Assembly: GCA_003991915.1 (NCBI GenBank)
Contig: RQTK01000420.1
Span: 227,666-291,665, forward strand
Reading direction: 5' to 3'
DNA: 64,000 bases
Source: Elysia chlorotica
Lineage: Eukaryota > Mollusca > Gastropoda > Plakobranchidae
Shown: piece after piece, positions 1 to 12,644 of the stretch
How positions within the stretch are numbered: position 1 is the first letter of the stretch
Layout: every line of letters starts with the position of its first letter
Made by a program: the position numbers and the translations under genes
Notes under the pieces: model-generated
What the model was told of the DNA's origin: nothing
The model's database searches: none
The model's input: only the letters and a program-made list of their open reading frames with translations

Positions 1-3000
1 TGACTTATCCTTAGCACCAACAGAAAATCTCAGTATGTTTCAAGACCAAACAAAACTAATAATATGTGGAGATTGTTGCTGTTTGGCTTTGACCCTGTTA
101 CTCTTGAATCTGGTGCATTGAGCAAATGGATACCACCGTGCATTATCAGACCCTAAAGCAATAACTAAATGCAATGTTGTAACACTGACTTTCATATTTG
201 GAATACCCCCCCCCCCTCAAACCCTAGAAGATTGAGCTTGTTTGTCTGAAAATTAAAAGCTCAAATCTATAAATCTAAAAAAATTTACCCTCTAGACATT
301 TCAAGAGGCAATAATAGACTAATAATAACAATGCCATCTAAATCTGACTTGATAGTGTTTTCTTGGAGACAAAAAATTTTAGTTTAAGAATAATGGCTGA
401 TATCTTAGGAAGAATAAGGTTAAAAAAAATTAAATGCATGTTATTAACTTATTGCTCACACCTCATCATCATCATCATCCCCATCATCAAGTATTCCTTT
501 CATTTTTATGGGCTCTTCTTTTTTCTCCTCTGTAACATCTTCCGCCTTGATTTCCTTGGGTTTCTCTGGTTCTGTAATCTTCAACACGTGCAAAGATAAA
601 AAATAAAATAAATGACTTCACAATATTCAAGGTAAATTTAAGGCGAGTCCAAAAAGAAAAATGCCACTTCTCAAACACAAAGAGGGATATTTTTTATTGT
701 TTGTTGCTGTTTAAATAATGAAGATAATATGGAAAGCATTTCAATTGGTTTATCCATTCTTATGATTCACTTCGCTAGCCTCATTAAAAAAAAAAATCCC
801 ATCAAGACAGCTATTAAAAGTATTTAGCAGCTTTTACATTAAAAACATTTGAATATTTATTTTAAGAATTATCAACAAAAAATAATTATCCAAACAAAAC
901 TCACTTTGAATGTCTCGAAGATCTTTGCAAATGTGCGATAGTTGGGGTCCATAGGATCCAATTCCAGCTGTTCTTGAACATATCTTAGAGAGACATTTCA
1001 CACACATACTATAGCTGGGTTTTAATTAGCACTTCGCATACATGTCCAACTACATTGTGAATACTTTCACAGGACAATGCAATACTTAAAAAAAAATATT
1101 ACATAATGCAGCAAATTTAGACGTCTCATTTACTCTGGCAAAAAAAAAGTACTTAAATACTGATGATTATTGACATCTCTCTTCCTTTACCTTCTATTCA
1201 ATGCCTGGACTGATATTACCTTAAATAGTTATTACATTTTGTTAAAAATCATAGATGTTAATATCACTCCTTTATTTTATTTGCTTTTTTGATGAAATAA
1301 TGCTGCATTTAAAATAATGTACTTGCTTTGCCAATCCACTAACACTAACAAATGATCAGGTTAGACATAGCACTATTTACATAAAAAAGTAGTGTCATAA
1401 GTTCCTTTTGTAAGAAATTTGTCATGTTTGGCACAATACGTATAAACTTGAAAATAGTGAATAGGTTATGGTGTAACAAAAAAAGCAAACAAGGAGAGAA
1501 ACTAATCGTTCTTTAAAGACAATATTAAAAATGAATTTTGTTTAAAACAGACAAATAAGAAACATGAAGTTGTGAAAATGGAATGTTCTACTATTGCTAT
1601 TATTTATAGTTGTTATGTAACAGGTGTAGAAATCCTGACACTGTTGCGATGCTTGAGAGGATTCTTAAAAATACATATGTAAATATTATTCTGTAGGATT
1701 GTAACTGTAAATGGTAAAGATCACTTACTCAACTTGAACTTCTGGAGCTTTGCTTTTCTTATCTTTCTTTTTCTTCTTTTCCTTCTCCATCTCAAACCTG
1801 TTTCTTCTGGCCTTTTTCTTTTTCTTCTTTTTGCGTTTATTTTTTGACTGTGGAAAAAAGGACACCATATTCCTTCATGAGTCGAGAGTAGTTACAATGT
1901 TTATGTTGAAACTGGCGAATGGAAGAATTTATGCTTATCTAAAAATATAGTTACATTTTGATAGAAATGCAAATTAAATGTAAATATATACATAAGGAGG
2001 ATTGATGGCTTTGAAAAACACATAGATCAATGACTTACCTCTTTCCCATCTTTCCTCTCTGAAATAGTTTCATCATTTTCCTCTTCATATTCCTCTTCTT
2101 CGTTTACATCATCTTTATCCTCTGTTGTTCCCTCCTTTCCTTTATTTTCTTTTTCATCTGAGGAGTTAAAATAATAAAAATAATTGCAATAATAAAAAGT
2201 TAAGACAGAGCTAACATAAGAGCTATTTTTTAGATTAATTAATCTTGTAGCGCCACCTCTGATGGATTTCTTCTGTGATTCAAAAAGAAAAAACCAACAA
2301 CAACAACAAAAACACACACAAATAAATAAATAAACTTTGGTTTATAAAAATTTGGAGTGGAAATTCTTTTTACTTGATTTCACAGCTGGAGAAAAAAGTA
2401 GTGAAGTCTATCGAAATTTCTGGCTAAGCTTAAGTCAAGTTATTTTCTTTTTCTGTCAAATATTGGGATCACTTTATTACCATTTATTACACTAACAAAA
2501 CCCAGCATTTATAGTCTAGTTACAATACTGTTTGAAATTAAACAGATTTATTTTAGTCACACGAATTAGGTTTTGGTAAACTTCAGCGTCAAAAATCATC
2601 ATTCCAAAATGAATAGGTTGTTTTGTTACTTGTATAAGGTATCAATCTGTAATCATGTTGCCAAAATTGGGACCAAGAGATCTAGCAAAGAGCCAATATA
2701 CGAGAAAGAGGAAACCTATCTTACCATCTCTCTTTTCAAGATTTTCTGGATCAACGCCAACCTCATGAGCACGCTGATTTTTAAACTCCAACATCTTCTC
2801 CAAAGCCTGGGGTAAGCGAATTTCTTTTGGCCCCTGTCCTGGATTCTGGGTGACACACAGGAAAGAAAAAAATTGAGTCCTTGAGGCTTTACTATGATTT
2901 TATTGTAAAGATACAAACAATGGATTTTCCACACAAATGAAACAAGTGTCTAAATCTATTGGTCTTGTGTAGTCACAAATTTTAATCTTGGCTAGTCCCC

Positions 3001-6000
3001 ATTATAGTTCTGCCACACTCTACAGATTATATTCTGACGCATTTTTTTTTGTCTTGATATTATTCTGTTTAAGGAGATATTAAAGTTGACAAAATATTCA
3101 TTTTAAATATATAATAAAAACTTGTTAACTGCAAGATAAACTCCAAAGCAAATAAACTATACACCAAATTGTGAAAACGTTTTGTCCTTTTTACATCCAA
3201 ACAGTTCCTTTTTTTACTCTCATTTGTGTGTGTATGTGTAACTGAGTTTTTTTTTGCATACCTTATAAATCTCTGAGCATCAGCACCAACACTTTGTACA
3301 CTGTTAAGTTCCACTGGTATTGTTGCGTTGATTTCTACTTGCTTGCAAAAGTATTTTCATTTTGCATTGTTTTTCATCTATTTACGGTGACAAGCAGCAT
3401 TATCAAATAGGAGTTTCCAAATAAAAAAATAAAATATTTACCGGTTTCATGCTGCTATCCCGTTGTTGCTGACCCCCAGGTGGGCCTGAACCATTAAAGG
3501 GGGGTTTGCCCATCCTGGGCCTGTTGTCCATGTCTACAGGCGGTCTTCCCCTCGGGCCCATATCCCCAGCACCACCTCTCATATCCAAGTCAGATGGGGG
3601 ACCTGGTGGGCCGGGCGGTCCTCTCCTCATGTCCGTATCCCCTGGCTGGTTGCGCATGTCTACATCTCGCGGAGGCCCTCTCATGTCAACATCCAGAGGC
3701 ATACCCCGCTGGTCTATATCTCTGGGTGGTCCTCTCATTCCCATTTCGGGAGGGCCCACCTGCTGGCGAGGGCCTGGCCCCATCATCCCATCCCCTGGAG
3801 GTCTCTGGACATTCACTCCCATCAATGGTGCGGGGGGCATCCTCTGCTGGGGAGGTTGGTTTTGCTGAATTCCTGGGTGACCGCTGTTTGGGGGTAGGTG
3901 TGGTGGCCCTCCATGGGTCATCTGCGGGGGACCTGGCTGCATCATTGGACCTGGACCTCCTTGTGACATTGGAGGTTGGCCTAGAGGAGGAGCAGAAAAG
4001 ATGTGGTATGTGAAGAAATGTGTGTATTCATACTCGTAGCAATACATACCGCACAGGAAATATGCTTAAGCTAGTTACTTTTAGACAGGAACAATCCCAA
4101 ATGTATTTTCTATTGATCGCATTATAATTGCACAGAGCTTAATTATTTGTTTTTAAAGCAATAATCGAAGATGGTGCAAGTAAAAAATTGACTGCAATTT
4201 CATAATGAAAGAGCAATGTCGTCCCTTTGATTCGTGAGTAATGGTCATAACAACAATAATTATACTACGGTCTACCCCTACTATTGTTAATACAATGACT
4301 ACTAATTGCTTGTTTGTTTTGTTGTCTAATTCCTATCATCTGCACTATAGAGGTACATTTCGAACGGATCCCAAGACCACAGTCTAAAAATTTTATTTGT
4401 AACATATGAGACAGGGCAGCTTTGAAAATTATTATTACTAATACTACAACTATGACTACAGTTACTACTAAGATTATTATGACTACTAATGATAACAAAA
4501 AAAAATAAATAAAGAGAATCAGAAGTGCGTGGCACATACCTGGTCCAGCGACCATCAATGGTCTGGGACCAGGGCCCTGAGGCACCACCACGCCTGGGGG
4601 CCTCAGACCCTGGCCTGGCTGCTGTGGCACAGACACCATGCTCACACCAGAGCTGCGTATGGGGGCAGCAGTTGGCATTCCTGGGGGGACCATAGGCTGG
4701 TCTGTGAAGATCAACAAAAAAAAAAAAAAAAAAAAATAGATGTCTTAGAAAGGTGATAAGAGGAAATTAGAAAAATGTCAAAGTAATGGTTGTTCTCGAA
4801 GAAGAACTTGTTGCTGGGTAAAAATATGTGTATTTGCACACAAAAAACAATTTTTTTTTTAAAGAAATTTTAGTATACATTCTTTAGTCTTGCCCTCCAA
4901 AACTAGATTTATATTCATTAAAAGTCCTAAAAATCTGGCTCACCTGGCTTCAGGTACAAAAAGTAAGAACTGAATATAGTGCATATTATTTACATATAGA
5001 TGTGATATATAAAAGACCAGAGAATTTTGATATTCAGACTTAAAACTAAAATACTTCTATTCCTACTTTCATATCATTCATATTGAATAAAGCAAGATAA
5101 ATCAAATCATATCAAAACAAATCCCCATAAAATACACAAGATTACAGCATTATCAACACTTGATTAACATTTTCCAATCATGTCACATACATAATGTGGG
5201 CATTCATATGCTCTTGTGCCAAAGTGCATACACACCTTCCATTTCATAATAATCAACACTAAAGCTTTTACCTTAAAAAAAAAAAATTTCAAAATAGTAT
5301 GCACACTAGGAAAAGGCTTTAAATCATTCAATGTGAAACAGTTCAAGAAGTATTTTTCACACAGGTACAAAATGAACACTTCTACAATTTTAATAAACAA
5401 TTATATTATTAAACATGAAACTTTTTCTTCTTTTTTTTTTACACTAAATGTTTTACAAAACCTGCTTTCATGACCAGAGTGGGTAAATAATAACATAACA
5501 GTTTCCTGGATGAAATTTTGAGCAATTACCTGATCCAGAGGACATCATTCTTCTTTCCTGACTTCCTCTCTGGGCCTCCAGTAATGCTAACTGCTGCTGC
5601 TCCATCAACTGCATCAATAGATGAATATAAAAATCATTCCAAAACCATTTGACTTAAAGATGTAAAATATGACAGAAAATCAATGTGAAAAGTAAAATGT
5701 ATGATAAAAATAACAAATGGGATTTACTAAACAAAATGAAGCATTTCACTCATAAATGCTTTGTTTAGCATATTCCTGTCAAAACATCCTCTAAGATAAA
5801 AAAAAAAAAATAAGTAAATAAAGATTAAAAACGAATCCAAGAATATTCTTTTTAATTTGAATTATTTTGCGCGAACATGAATTGAAATCAGACATACCAA
5901 AAACATTATAAGGATATCAGATATAACTCGTTTCATAACCATTCAATATGGCTTTCCAACTTCAATCTCTTTTAAATATCTTTTAAAGGGTAGTATATTG

Positions 6001-7398
6001 TATAGCCTGATTAAGCCATCAAAATAATTGTTGCAAGAAACATACCTTACTAGATTTACACTGATATCTTTAAAACATCATTTAAAAAATCTGTGCAGGT
6101 TGATTTCATCCTTTCTTTTTTTATAAATAAATTCTAAATAACGGTACCCTATTTCTGAATTACATGTTGTCTAGAGGAGAAACTCTAAAGATGTTCACCT
6201 GGTGCTGTGCTTCGCGTTGCTTTTCCAGATCAATAAGCTGTTGCTGTTGGCGCACTTTCATCATGAGATCTTCGTCCTGCTGTGGTGGGGGTGATGGTCC
6301 TCCCCCTCCCCCCATGTGCTGCTGCTGCCTCTCTTGCTGCTCCAGCATCTGTTGCTGCATGGCTACTTTCCAAGCAAGATTATCCTCTCTCTTTTTATCA
6401 TGCAAGGGAAATACAAATCAAGAGCTACAGATTTGTTTCGTTTATATGAAATATCTTTGTTTGGCAGCAAAATTGGATGTCATATTGAGGGAAAAAAATT
6501 CTTTTTATCAGAAAACATTAGATTTCTTTTTGATGATTTAACAATTACATTTTTCAGATATCACGAACACTGTTAAGATACAAAATACTGTTGAACAAAA
6601 TGATGTCAAGAGAGGCTCCCTAGTGAAAAACACTAAACATTCACATATTTTAATAATTGGGGTTAATTCTTACACTTAAAAAATAAATGGCTAACTTATT
6701 TGTTTCTTTATCATAAACAGCGCCCACTATAAAGCATGGATTCAAGAGAATAAGAATTGCGGTAACATTTCAACTTCTCAATTGTATTTGCCAAAAAATT
6801 TTAAATGCTCAGGATTTTTACGAGGTAAAAAAAAAACTCAATTGTCTTTTGTTTTACTCATTTAAAGAAAGGATTTTCATTGCAAACAGCAGAGATAAAA
6901 TCATCATTTAAGGCTTACCTGATCACCTGGTCCATGATCTGAACCCTATTTGAACATAAGAAATGAAACAATAGTTGGAATGTTTATGATAATCATAAAG
7001 AACAATCCAAAGGGATGTTCACTGTAAAGAGTCAAAATACACAGGATAAAAGAAATACTTATTTTTTAAATCCAATGCACAATGACAATGAGTCTTTGTT
7101 TTAAATTAAATAAAGAGATTATCCACTATGGGTCTCAAGGCCATATTAAAAATAATAATGCTTTTACCTGGTAGTAGTAATTTTTTCAATTTTAAAGTCG
7201 TCTAATAAAATGTAATATTGTTTGAAAAGTTGATCAATAGAAACAGGTAATCCATACATATTATTAAATTAATGACCATATATTATTTTCTAACGCAAAG
7301 TCCGCTAAAAATGAGAGAGGGAGAGAGACAGAGAGAGAGAGAGAGAGACATGTGAAAATCACTGTAGTACAAAACAAGTTACATTTACTTACATCCAT
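1..7398 (-). CDS. SF3B2: SF3B2, splicing factor 3B subunit 2 (5' half, runs off left edge)
   Basis: SF3B2 belongs to the SF3b complex of the U2 snRNP and helps hold the branch site during pre-mRNA splicing in the nucleus. Coding exons in transcript order: 7393-7398 (ATG GAT), 6919-6945, 6199-6390, 5530-5608, 4540-4701, 3442-3980, 2725-2845, 2039-2157, 1729-1847, 905-983, 462-578; all phases join, giving 520 codons. Seen in order: a Gln-rich coiled coil, a Pro/Gly/Met-rich region, PKEIRLPQALEKMLEFK (close to human PKIPQALEKILQLK), an acidic stretch, a Lys block with KKARRNRFEME, and VEYVQEQLELDPMDPNYRTF followed by AKIFETFK (human VEIEYV...FKRIFEAFK). An in-frame TGA two codons before the ATG fixes the start of this exon. 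The N-terminal SAP domain of vertebrate SF3B2 is not seen. A further exon may begin at base 9 (an acceptor with matching phase), but too little is visible. Identification is firm; the N-terminal start is less sure. Confidence 0.9.
6919..6945 (-). other. SF3B2: 27-nt micro-exon of SF3B2
   Basis: On the minus strand the acceptor ...caaatag is followed by 27 bases encoding GSDHGPGDQ and then the donor GTAAGCC. The exon is phase 0 on both sides, so inclusion or skipping would not change the frame. It links the two-codon first coding exon to the Gln-rich exon at 6199-6390. Its small size and symmetric phase are directly visible; use in vivo is inferred. Confidence 0.6.
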
Positions 7399-7956
7399 GA
7401 TTCAGGCAAAATGAGAACGCTTTTCCCAATAACAACACGGAAGTTTTGTTGAACTGAATTTATCAGCTCCTGCTTAATGGAAGAAAATTCAAAAGTAAAC
7501 ATGTCAATAAGATTTGGATTTGTTGTCACTGAGTTTGATACACTGTCTAGCTCTTGCTGGTTTTGTTTTGCTTTTCTTTGAAAATAACATAATCATGAGG
7601 GATAAATTACAATTGATTCATTATATTCTAGTCAAAGACTTGTAAGCCATTATTTGATTTTGGATATTTATGATGATCAAATCATGACAAATGGCCAAAT
7701 TTATAAGTGAAATTTATCAGTATTATAATTATTTTAGGTACTCCTTAATAGGAATATGAAAAAGCCTGTGGGAAGAGAAGAAAAGGAAGCAGACAGATAG
7801 AGATTAAGAAAAATAGACCCAGAGAGAGGAAAAATTGAGATAGTCAAGAAGGAGAAACGAAAGCTGGGAGGAAGAGTTAGAGTTGATGTGCTTACATATG
7901 TATGGGTGGTGGGGGAATAATGAGAAAAGAAAGCAGAGAGCCAGAGAAGAAGACTG

Positions 7957-7988
<32 letters not shown>

Positions 7989-8390
7989 TGAGACCATGAC
8001 TTTTTCCACTTTCAGAACAGTATGCTAAGTTGCCTACAATTTTGTTTTGGATTAAGTTTCTTTTGATTTTTATAATCCACAAAAGATTAGGCAAGTTCAA
8101 CAAATAAAGCACACTTTGAGGGGAAACGAAGCCATAAATGATCCCTAAAACTGACCTGGAGTAGAAGTAGAGGATTCTATATATATATTCTAGCTCTAGA
8201 GATCATGTGGACACCAGGACACAGCCCTGAAGTAACAGTTTTAAAGGATTTGAAAGAAAACAAAACAAAAATCTGTGCTTTCTGACACAAACCAATTCTA
8301 CTTTTAACTCTGTGTCAATAGACGTTTCATCTACCAACACAACTGTGACAGAGCTACTAGGTGTCAATTGACATTACCATATTATAAGAG
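7315..8390. other. SF3B2 5' flank; GA microsatellites, no gene seen
   Basis: From the SF3B2 first coding exon towards the Merlin fragment I see no coding exon. Short GA tracts lie in the SF3B2 first intron (about 7317-7350) and at about 7957-7983. The minus-strand serine/leucine-rich reading frames here are translations of those tracts. The SF3B2 transcription start should lie just right of 7398, but no TATA box is evident. Confidence 0.6.
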
Positions 8391-8392
8391 GC

Positions 8393-8605
8393 AAGTTGAT
8401 TGGATTGATATAAAAACTTTGGCCGTTGGTAGACACTACGCAGTTCGTGTTCAGAAAGTCAAACTTGTTCACTGTGCAGTTCCCGTGAAGAAAGCCGAAA
8501 AAAGTCGTCCAAACTAGTAAAACTTGTAACACCTCAACGGACGACATGCTGCCTGCTCGAAGTCAAAGTGCCTCCTTCGACCGCATTGCATTGCAGTGAG
8601 TAACT
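8393..8605 (+). promoter_or_regulatory. Possible core promoter and short first exon
   Basis: gatataaaaactttgg (TATA-like) is followed about 30 bases later by gcagttcgtg (initiator-like). An ATG at 8550 then begins MLPARSQSASFDRIAL, ended by a perfect donor (gcagtgagta). The Merlin 3' fragment begins within about 20 bases. No downstream exon was identified, so this may be chance. Confidence 0.25.
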
Positions 8606-8613
8606 CAGAGAGA

Positions 8614-8909
8614 GACTGATCAACTGTAGATCTAAGCTTTGTGGAAGTGAAACAACAAAGAAGGTCCGTTCTGACCTTATAGATTTTACTGCGCGTTTAG
8701 AAAGCTTAACTTTCCCACAACGAACTGCGCTGCGAGCTCCCACTTCGAAAAATAGGAATAAACAAAATGATTAAATTACAGAAAACAATCTTAGTTCTTT
8801 TCCAATTGATTAAAATTACTTTTGACACGCAAAAATAGGAGATGGATTTTGTCGGACGCACATATATATCTGAATCAACCTAACGTACTTGAGTACCAAT
8901 CAAGTTATA
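8614..8909 (+). mobile_element. Partial second copy of the Merlin element (3' portion)
   Basis: About 295 bp here match 10533-10820 with scattered substitutions. Both contain gatcaactgtagatctaagc, the stretch encoding the C-terminal end of the transposase (TALRAPTSKNRNK in the better copy), and both reach caatcaagttat. In this copy that end is followed directly by a short AAT/GAT microsatellite. Only the 3' end is present, so it is a truncated relative of the copy at 9741-10930, in the same orientation about 1.9 kb away. Confidence 0.75.
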
Positions 8910-8949
8910 ATAATAATAAAGTGAATATGAATAATAACAACAACAACAG

Positions 8950-8971
8950 CGACGACGGCGAGGGCGACGAC

Positions 8972-9022
<51 letters not shown>

Positions 9023-9025
9023 AGT
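8950..9025 (+). repeat. GAC/GAT microsatellite
   Basis: Trinucleotide tract (gacgacggcgagg then about 18 GAT units) that yields artefactual poly-Asp, poly-Ser and poly-His frames. It directly abuts the truncated Merlin copy. Confidence 0.95.
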
Positions 9026-9740
9026 AATAATGATAATACAATATAGTTATAATTTTTGGTACAACCTTTAGATTCAAGCAACCCATATGGCTCCAAGTGA
9101 AACATGTTATAAGCAAGTGTTGGTTCACCAAGAAATTCCAACCCAAGGCTGCCGGAAGAATAGCCTTTTGGTTATATGTCTGGTTACCGGACGAATAGCC
9201 ACTTCCTAAACTGAAACAAGGAACTTGCGTGTTTCATGCCTTTTGTGGATTTAGAGATTCTAGATCTCCAGCTGTACATGTCATGACTGTAGGCTACTAG
9301 GCCATCAAAACTAGATTAATCGCTCTATTATCCATCTATATATAATTTAGATTTAAATATAGGTCAAGACCTAGATCTTGTCTGTGGAAAATTGCCATTG
9401 AAAATAACTTTTTGGTAAGATCTAGATATAGGACTGTTACTCAGTTACAAAATTGGTACATTCTAAGTTAACTGATATGAATATATGGTACTATCGCAAT
9501 ATATTGGACCCGGGTTTGTTTACACTCAACCGGAAGGTAAGATTTTTTTAGTATGCCAGATTGTTTTTTTCTGAGCCAAAATCTTTTTTTTTTTAACTCC
9601 TTATTTTTTAAAGGCCAAAATTTTGCAAATTATTTTCAAATTTTTCGTGATATTTTTTTTAACAATTCTACAATGATATAATGAAAGTTTTTGGCGCGCT
9701 CATTTCTTCCACGCTCATTTCTTCCATTTTCTTCCATGCC

Positions 9741-10693
9741 ATGGCGCTGCAGCTTCTCTATGCATATGCAAAAAGTGAAATAGATGCTATTACTTTTTTA
9801 AACAAAATAACAACTTATTAAGAAGAATTCCTCCGAATTGCCAAACCTGTGGAAGGGTTACCACTTTGATTAAACAGAGTGCAACCAGCGAACACCGTTT
9901 TTGGCGTTGCCCGTCGCACAAAAGAAAAAAAAATTCTTTAAGGAAAGATTCATACTGGAGTGGGAGCCGTATGCTACTTCGAAATTTACTAGAATTACTT
10001 TTTTAAGTGGGCGTACGAGGTGCCCGTAACAACCGTATCTGAACTAACAGATAGTGAAAAAAACAAAATAACAGTATGGTTCAGTGGTTCGCCTTTCAGA
10101 AACGTGTGTAGTTGGTGGCTGCTGAACAATCCATACCAGATTGGCGGACCAGGTTTGACCGTAGAAATCGACGAAAGTCTTGTTGCCCGCCGAAAAAACG
10201 AAGTTGGGAGAGTTGTTCAGCAGAAGTGGGTTTTTGGGGGCATTTGTAGGGAGACTGGAAGAGGATTCCTTGTCCTCATTCCAAACAAAGAAGCTGATAC
10301 TTTGTTGCCCCTTGTAAGGGACCACATAGCCCCAGGATCAATAATTCACTCAGACGGACTTACAACGGGATTGTGAACTTACCAGTCATACCAGCTTACC
10401 AACACCTTGTTGTCAACCACAACCAACATTTTGTGGATCCACAGACTGGTGCATGCACAAACAGTGTCGAATGTTATTGGAAAAATGCAAACAAAAAAAG
10501 GTTCAAGTCTATGATTGGAGTTCATAACACGCAAATGATCAACTGTAGATCTAAGCTTTGTGAAAGTGAAACAACAAAGAAGGTCTGTTCTGACGTCATA
10601 GATTTTACTGTGCGTTTAGAAAGCCGCACTTCCCCGCAACGAACTGCGCTGCGAGCTCCCACTTCAAAAAATAGGAATAAAGAAAATGATTAA
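9741..10693 (+). pseudogene. Merlin-type transposase, broken by frameshifts
   Basis: The translation starts with MALQLLYAYAKSEIDAITFL, is interrupted near 9818, continues in another frame with a zinc-ribbon-like segment (NCQTCGRV...RFWRCPSHKRKK), shifts again near 10010, then gives GLTVEIDES, QQKWVFGGICRETGRGFLV and SIIHSDG. A further shift near 10357-10362 comes just after the second Asp, followed by YQHLVVNHNQHFVDPQTGAC and TNSVECYWKN. The putative catalytic triad is D at 10170-10172, D at 10353-10355 and E at 10469-10471. These motifs are typical of the ISXO2-like/DDE_Tnp_IS1595 domain used by Merlin transposons. Three frame changes mean it cannot encode an active enzyme as assembled. Two intact sub-frames remain, at 10020-10376 and 10373-10693. 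Confidence 0.85.
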
Positions 10694-10930
10694 ATTACAG
10701 AAAACGGTCTTAATTCTTTTCCAATTAATTTTTATTTTTGACGTATGCAAAGATATGAGATCGGACGCACTTATAGTTTATCTCAATCAACCAAACGTAC
10801 TTGAGTATCAATCAAGTTATTTTGCCTTCGGTAGGCCTACATTGATTGAAATTGCTCGCCATGTAAAGCAAACACTGTGCGGACCGCAGTGGAAAGGCCT
10901 ACTTGTTAGGATTGTTATATTGGAGTAGAG
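9741..10930 (+). mobile_element. Merlin (IS1016/IS1595-like) DNA transposon, decayed
   Basis: This region holds a transposase coding region with the Merlin/ISXO2-like DDE signature plus about 240 bp of 3' sequence. The 3' portion recurs at 8614-8909. I could not identify convincing terminal inverted repeats or a target-site duplication, so the outer limits are approximate. Confidence 0.8.
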
Positions 10931-10959
10931 CAGTATCTAAATTGAAAGCACAGCAATGC

Positions 10960-11270
10960 AATAAACATCTAGATTCTAGATTAGCACAGCGATGCAATAA
11001 ACATATCGATCTAGATTAAGAATCTACACTAGATTCCAGTGTAGCCAGTCTTGACGGTATAGATCTAGATCTAGATTCTAAAAGATCATTGATTAGTATT
11101 ATTATTTATATTAAAGACCTAGAGATCTAGAATCTAGATTCTATTTCTATTATAATCTAAAAATTCTAGTCTAGATTAGAAATATACGTAACATAGTATC
11201 TATAGGATAAATCTAGTCTATCTAGATCTAATCATCTATAGATAGATTAGACTAGATCTAAATCATGACT
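10960..11270. repeat. CTAGAT/TCTAGA-rich low-complexity region
   Basis: Dense irregular repetition of ctagat, tctaga and agatctagat motifs. The words are self-complementary, so the region could form many short hairpins. The same word occurs in smaller clusters elsewhere in the window (for example around 9320-9430 and 32635-32655). Confidence 0.8.
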
Positions 11271-12640
11271 CTTTGCAAGCGCAGGAGCAGTTCTTACCTC
11301 TATGAATTTAAGCCAGGCTTGAATATATATATTATTTAAATTTAGTTTTCAATACTTATGCAAGCGCAAGTAAACACAACGTTTAATGGACTATTGGTGT
11401 GTACCACTCGGAGGACAGGCAGACGCCATTTTGGGTAAACTAAATTAAAAAATTGCTTTTGCTTTGATACGAAACAAATCTGAGATCTAAAAGCTCGGAA
11501 GTGTCTATTCCCTCTCGCACAAGTACCATCAGGGACTATCATAATAATATTATTTGAGCGGTGCCACCTCGTAACATAGAAAAGGCATAGTAAGTAAAAT
11601 AATTAAAACGTTGCTGTAACGCTTACAGTTCTTCTTAAATGTGAATAAGAACACAGACGAAGTGTTAACTAGCATTGTATATACACTATATTTACGACCC
11701 ATTATTATAAACCTGGGAGGTGGGTGGATGCGTGTGCGTACCAGAGCAAGGGAATGAAATGTGGATTTTGTTAAGCTTGCCAAAAAGTGGGCGCATGCTA
11801 TAGATCTATACACAGACTATTAATTTTTTTTAATATGTGGAGGTAAAGGCTGGGGTTGGAGACCAAAGAAATTCTTGTGAATTTTGGGATGGACGAAGCT
11901 TTCAGATACGTTTGAAGTGTGCTAAAACTTAAAACTGTGTCTTTTTATGGTCTATAACTTTAAGAATTACATTTTCAGGAACAGATATACCAAATCTGTC
12001 GTATTGTGGAGGCAAAATATCTTATCGATCATCTTTGTAAAGTTTTGTTGAGATTTCTCGTTTTTGCATTTGCTTGCTTTTTGCAATCGTTTGTTTTGGC
12101 ATATTTATTGTGGATAAACTTGTTGATTAGAAAAAAGGCCCGTACATGTATCTACACTTTGTAGTAGGTTGTTTTTTTTTTAGATTGGTTGAAGGTTTAA
12201 GAAAGAAAACACTATATTATGATAAAAGTATGACGCATATAACGAATTAAATCAATGAAAGGCGATTTATTATCAGCTCTTCTAGCACTTTTACTGATGT
12301 AACTGCTCAGTAGGCAGAACAAAGTCGTAAACACAGACCATTGGATACCCAAGTTAACCTACCTTTTTAACGTTCCCTAACTTAAATTCACATGGATCTA
12401 ATTAAAGTAAAAAATATGGCACTCGTAAGTTAGTCTTTGTTGGTGAAACAAAGCACCTTTAGGAGTTAATAACAAAATATGAGTGGATTTTTCAGATTGA
12501 ATGTGTTACTTTTGTAACGGGTTGAGAGCAAAAACAATGCACATAGAAAGTTTCAATTCTTTTGAAGCAGTGGTTTCTATGTAATCCTTGATACAAAATA
12601 TGTCATGTTTTTAATATAGGTCTATGCGCAGCCATAGTTT
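11271..12640. other. Intergenic, nothing recognised
   Basis: AT-rich sequence with only short frames and no exon-like stretch, motif or repeat that I can name on either strand. Confidence 0.5.
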
Positions 12641-12644
12641 AGAA

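Noticed and set aside
3506-4013. Plus-strand frames of 120 and 139 aa
   Set aside because: Shadows of the Pro/Gly-rich SF3B2 exon.
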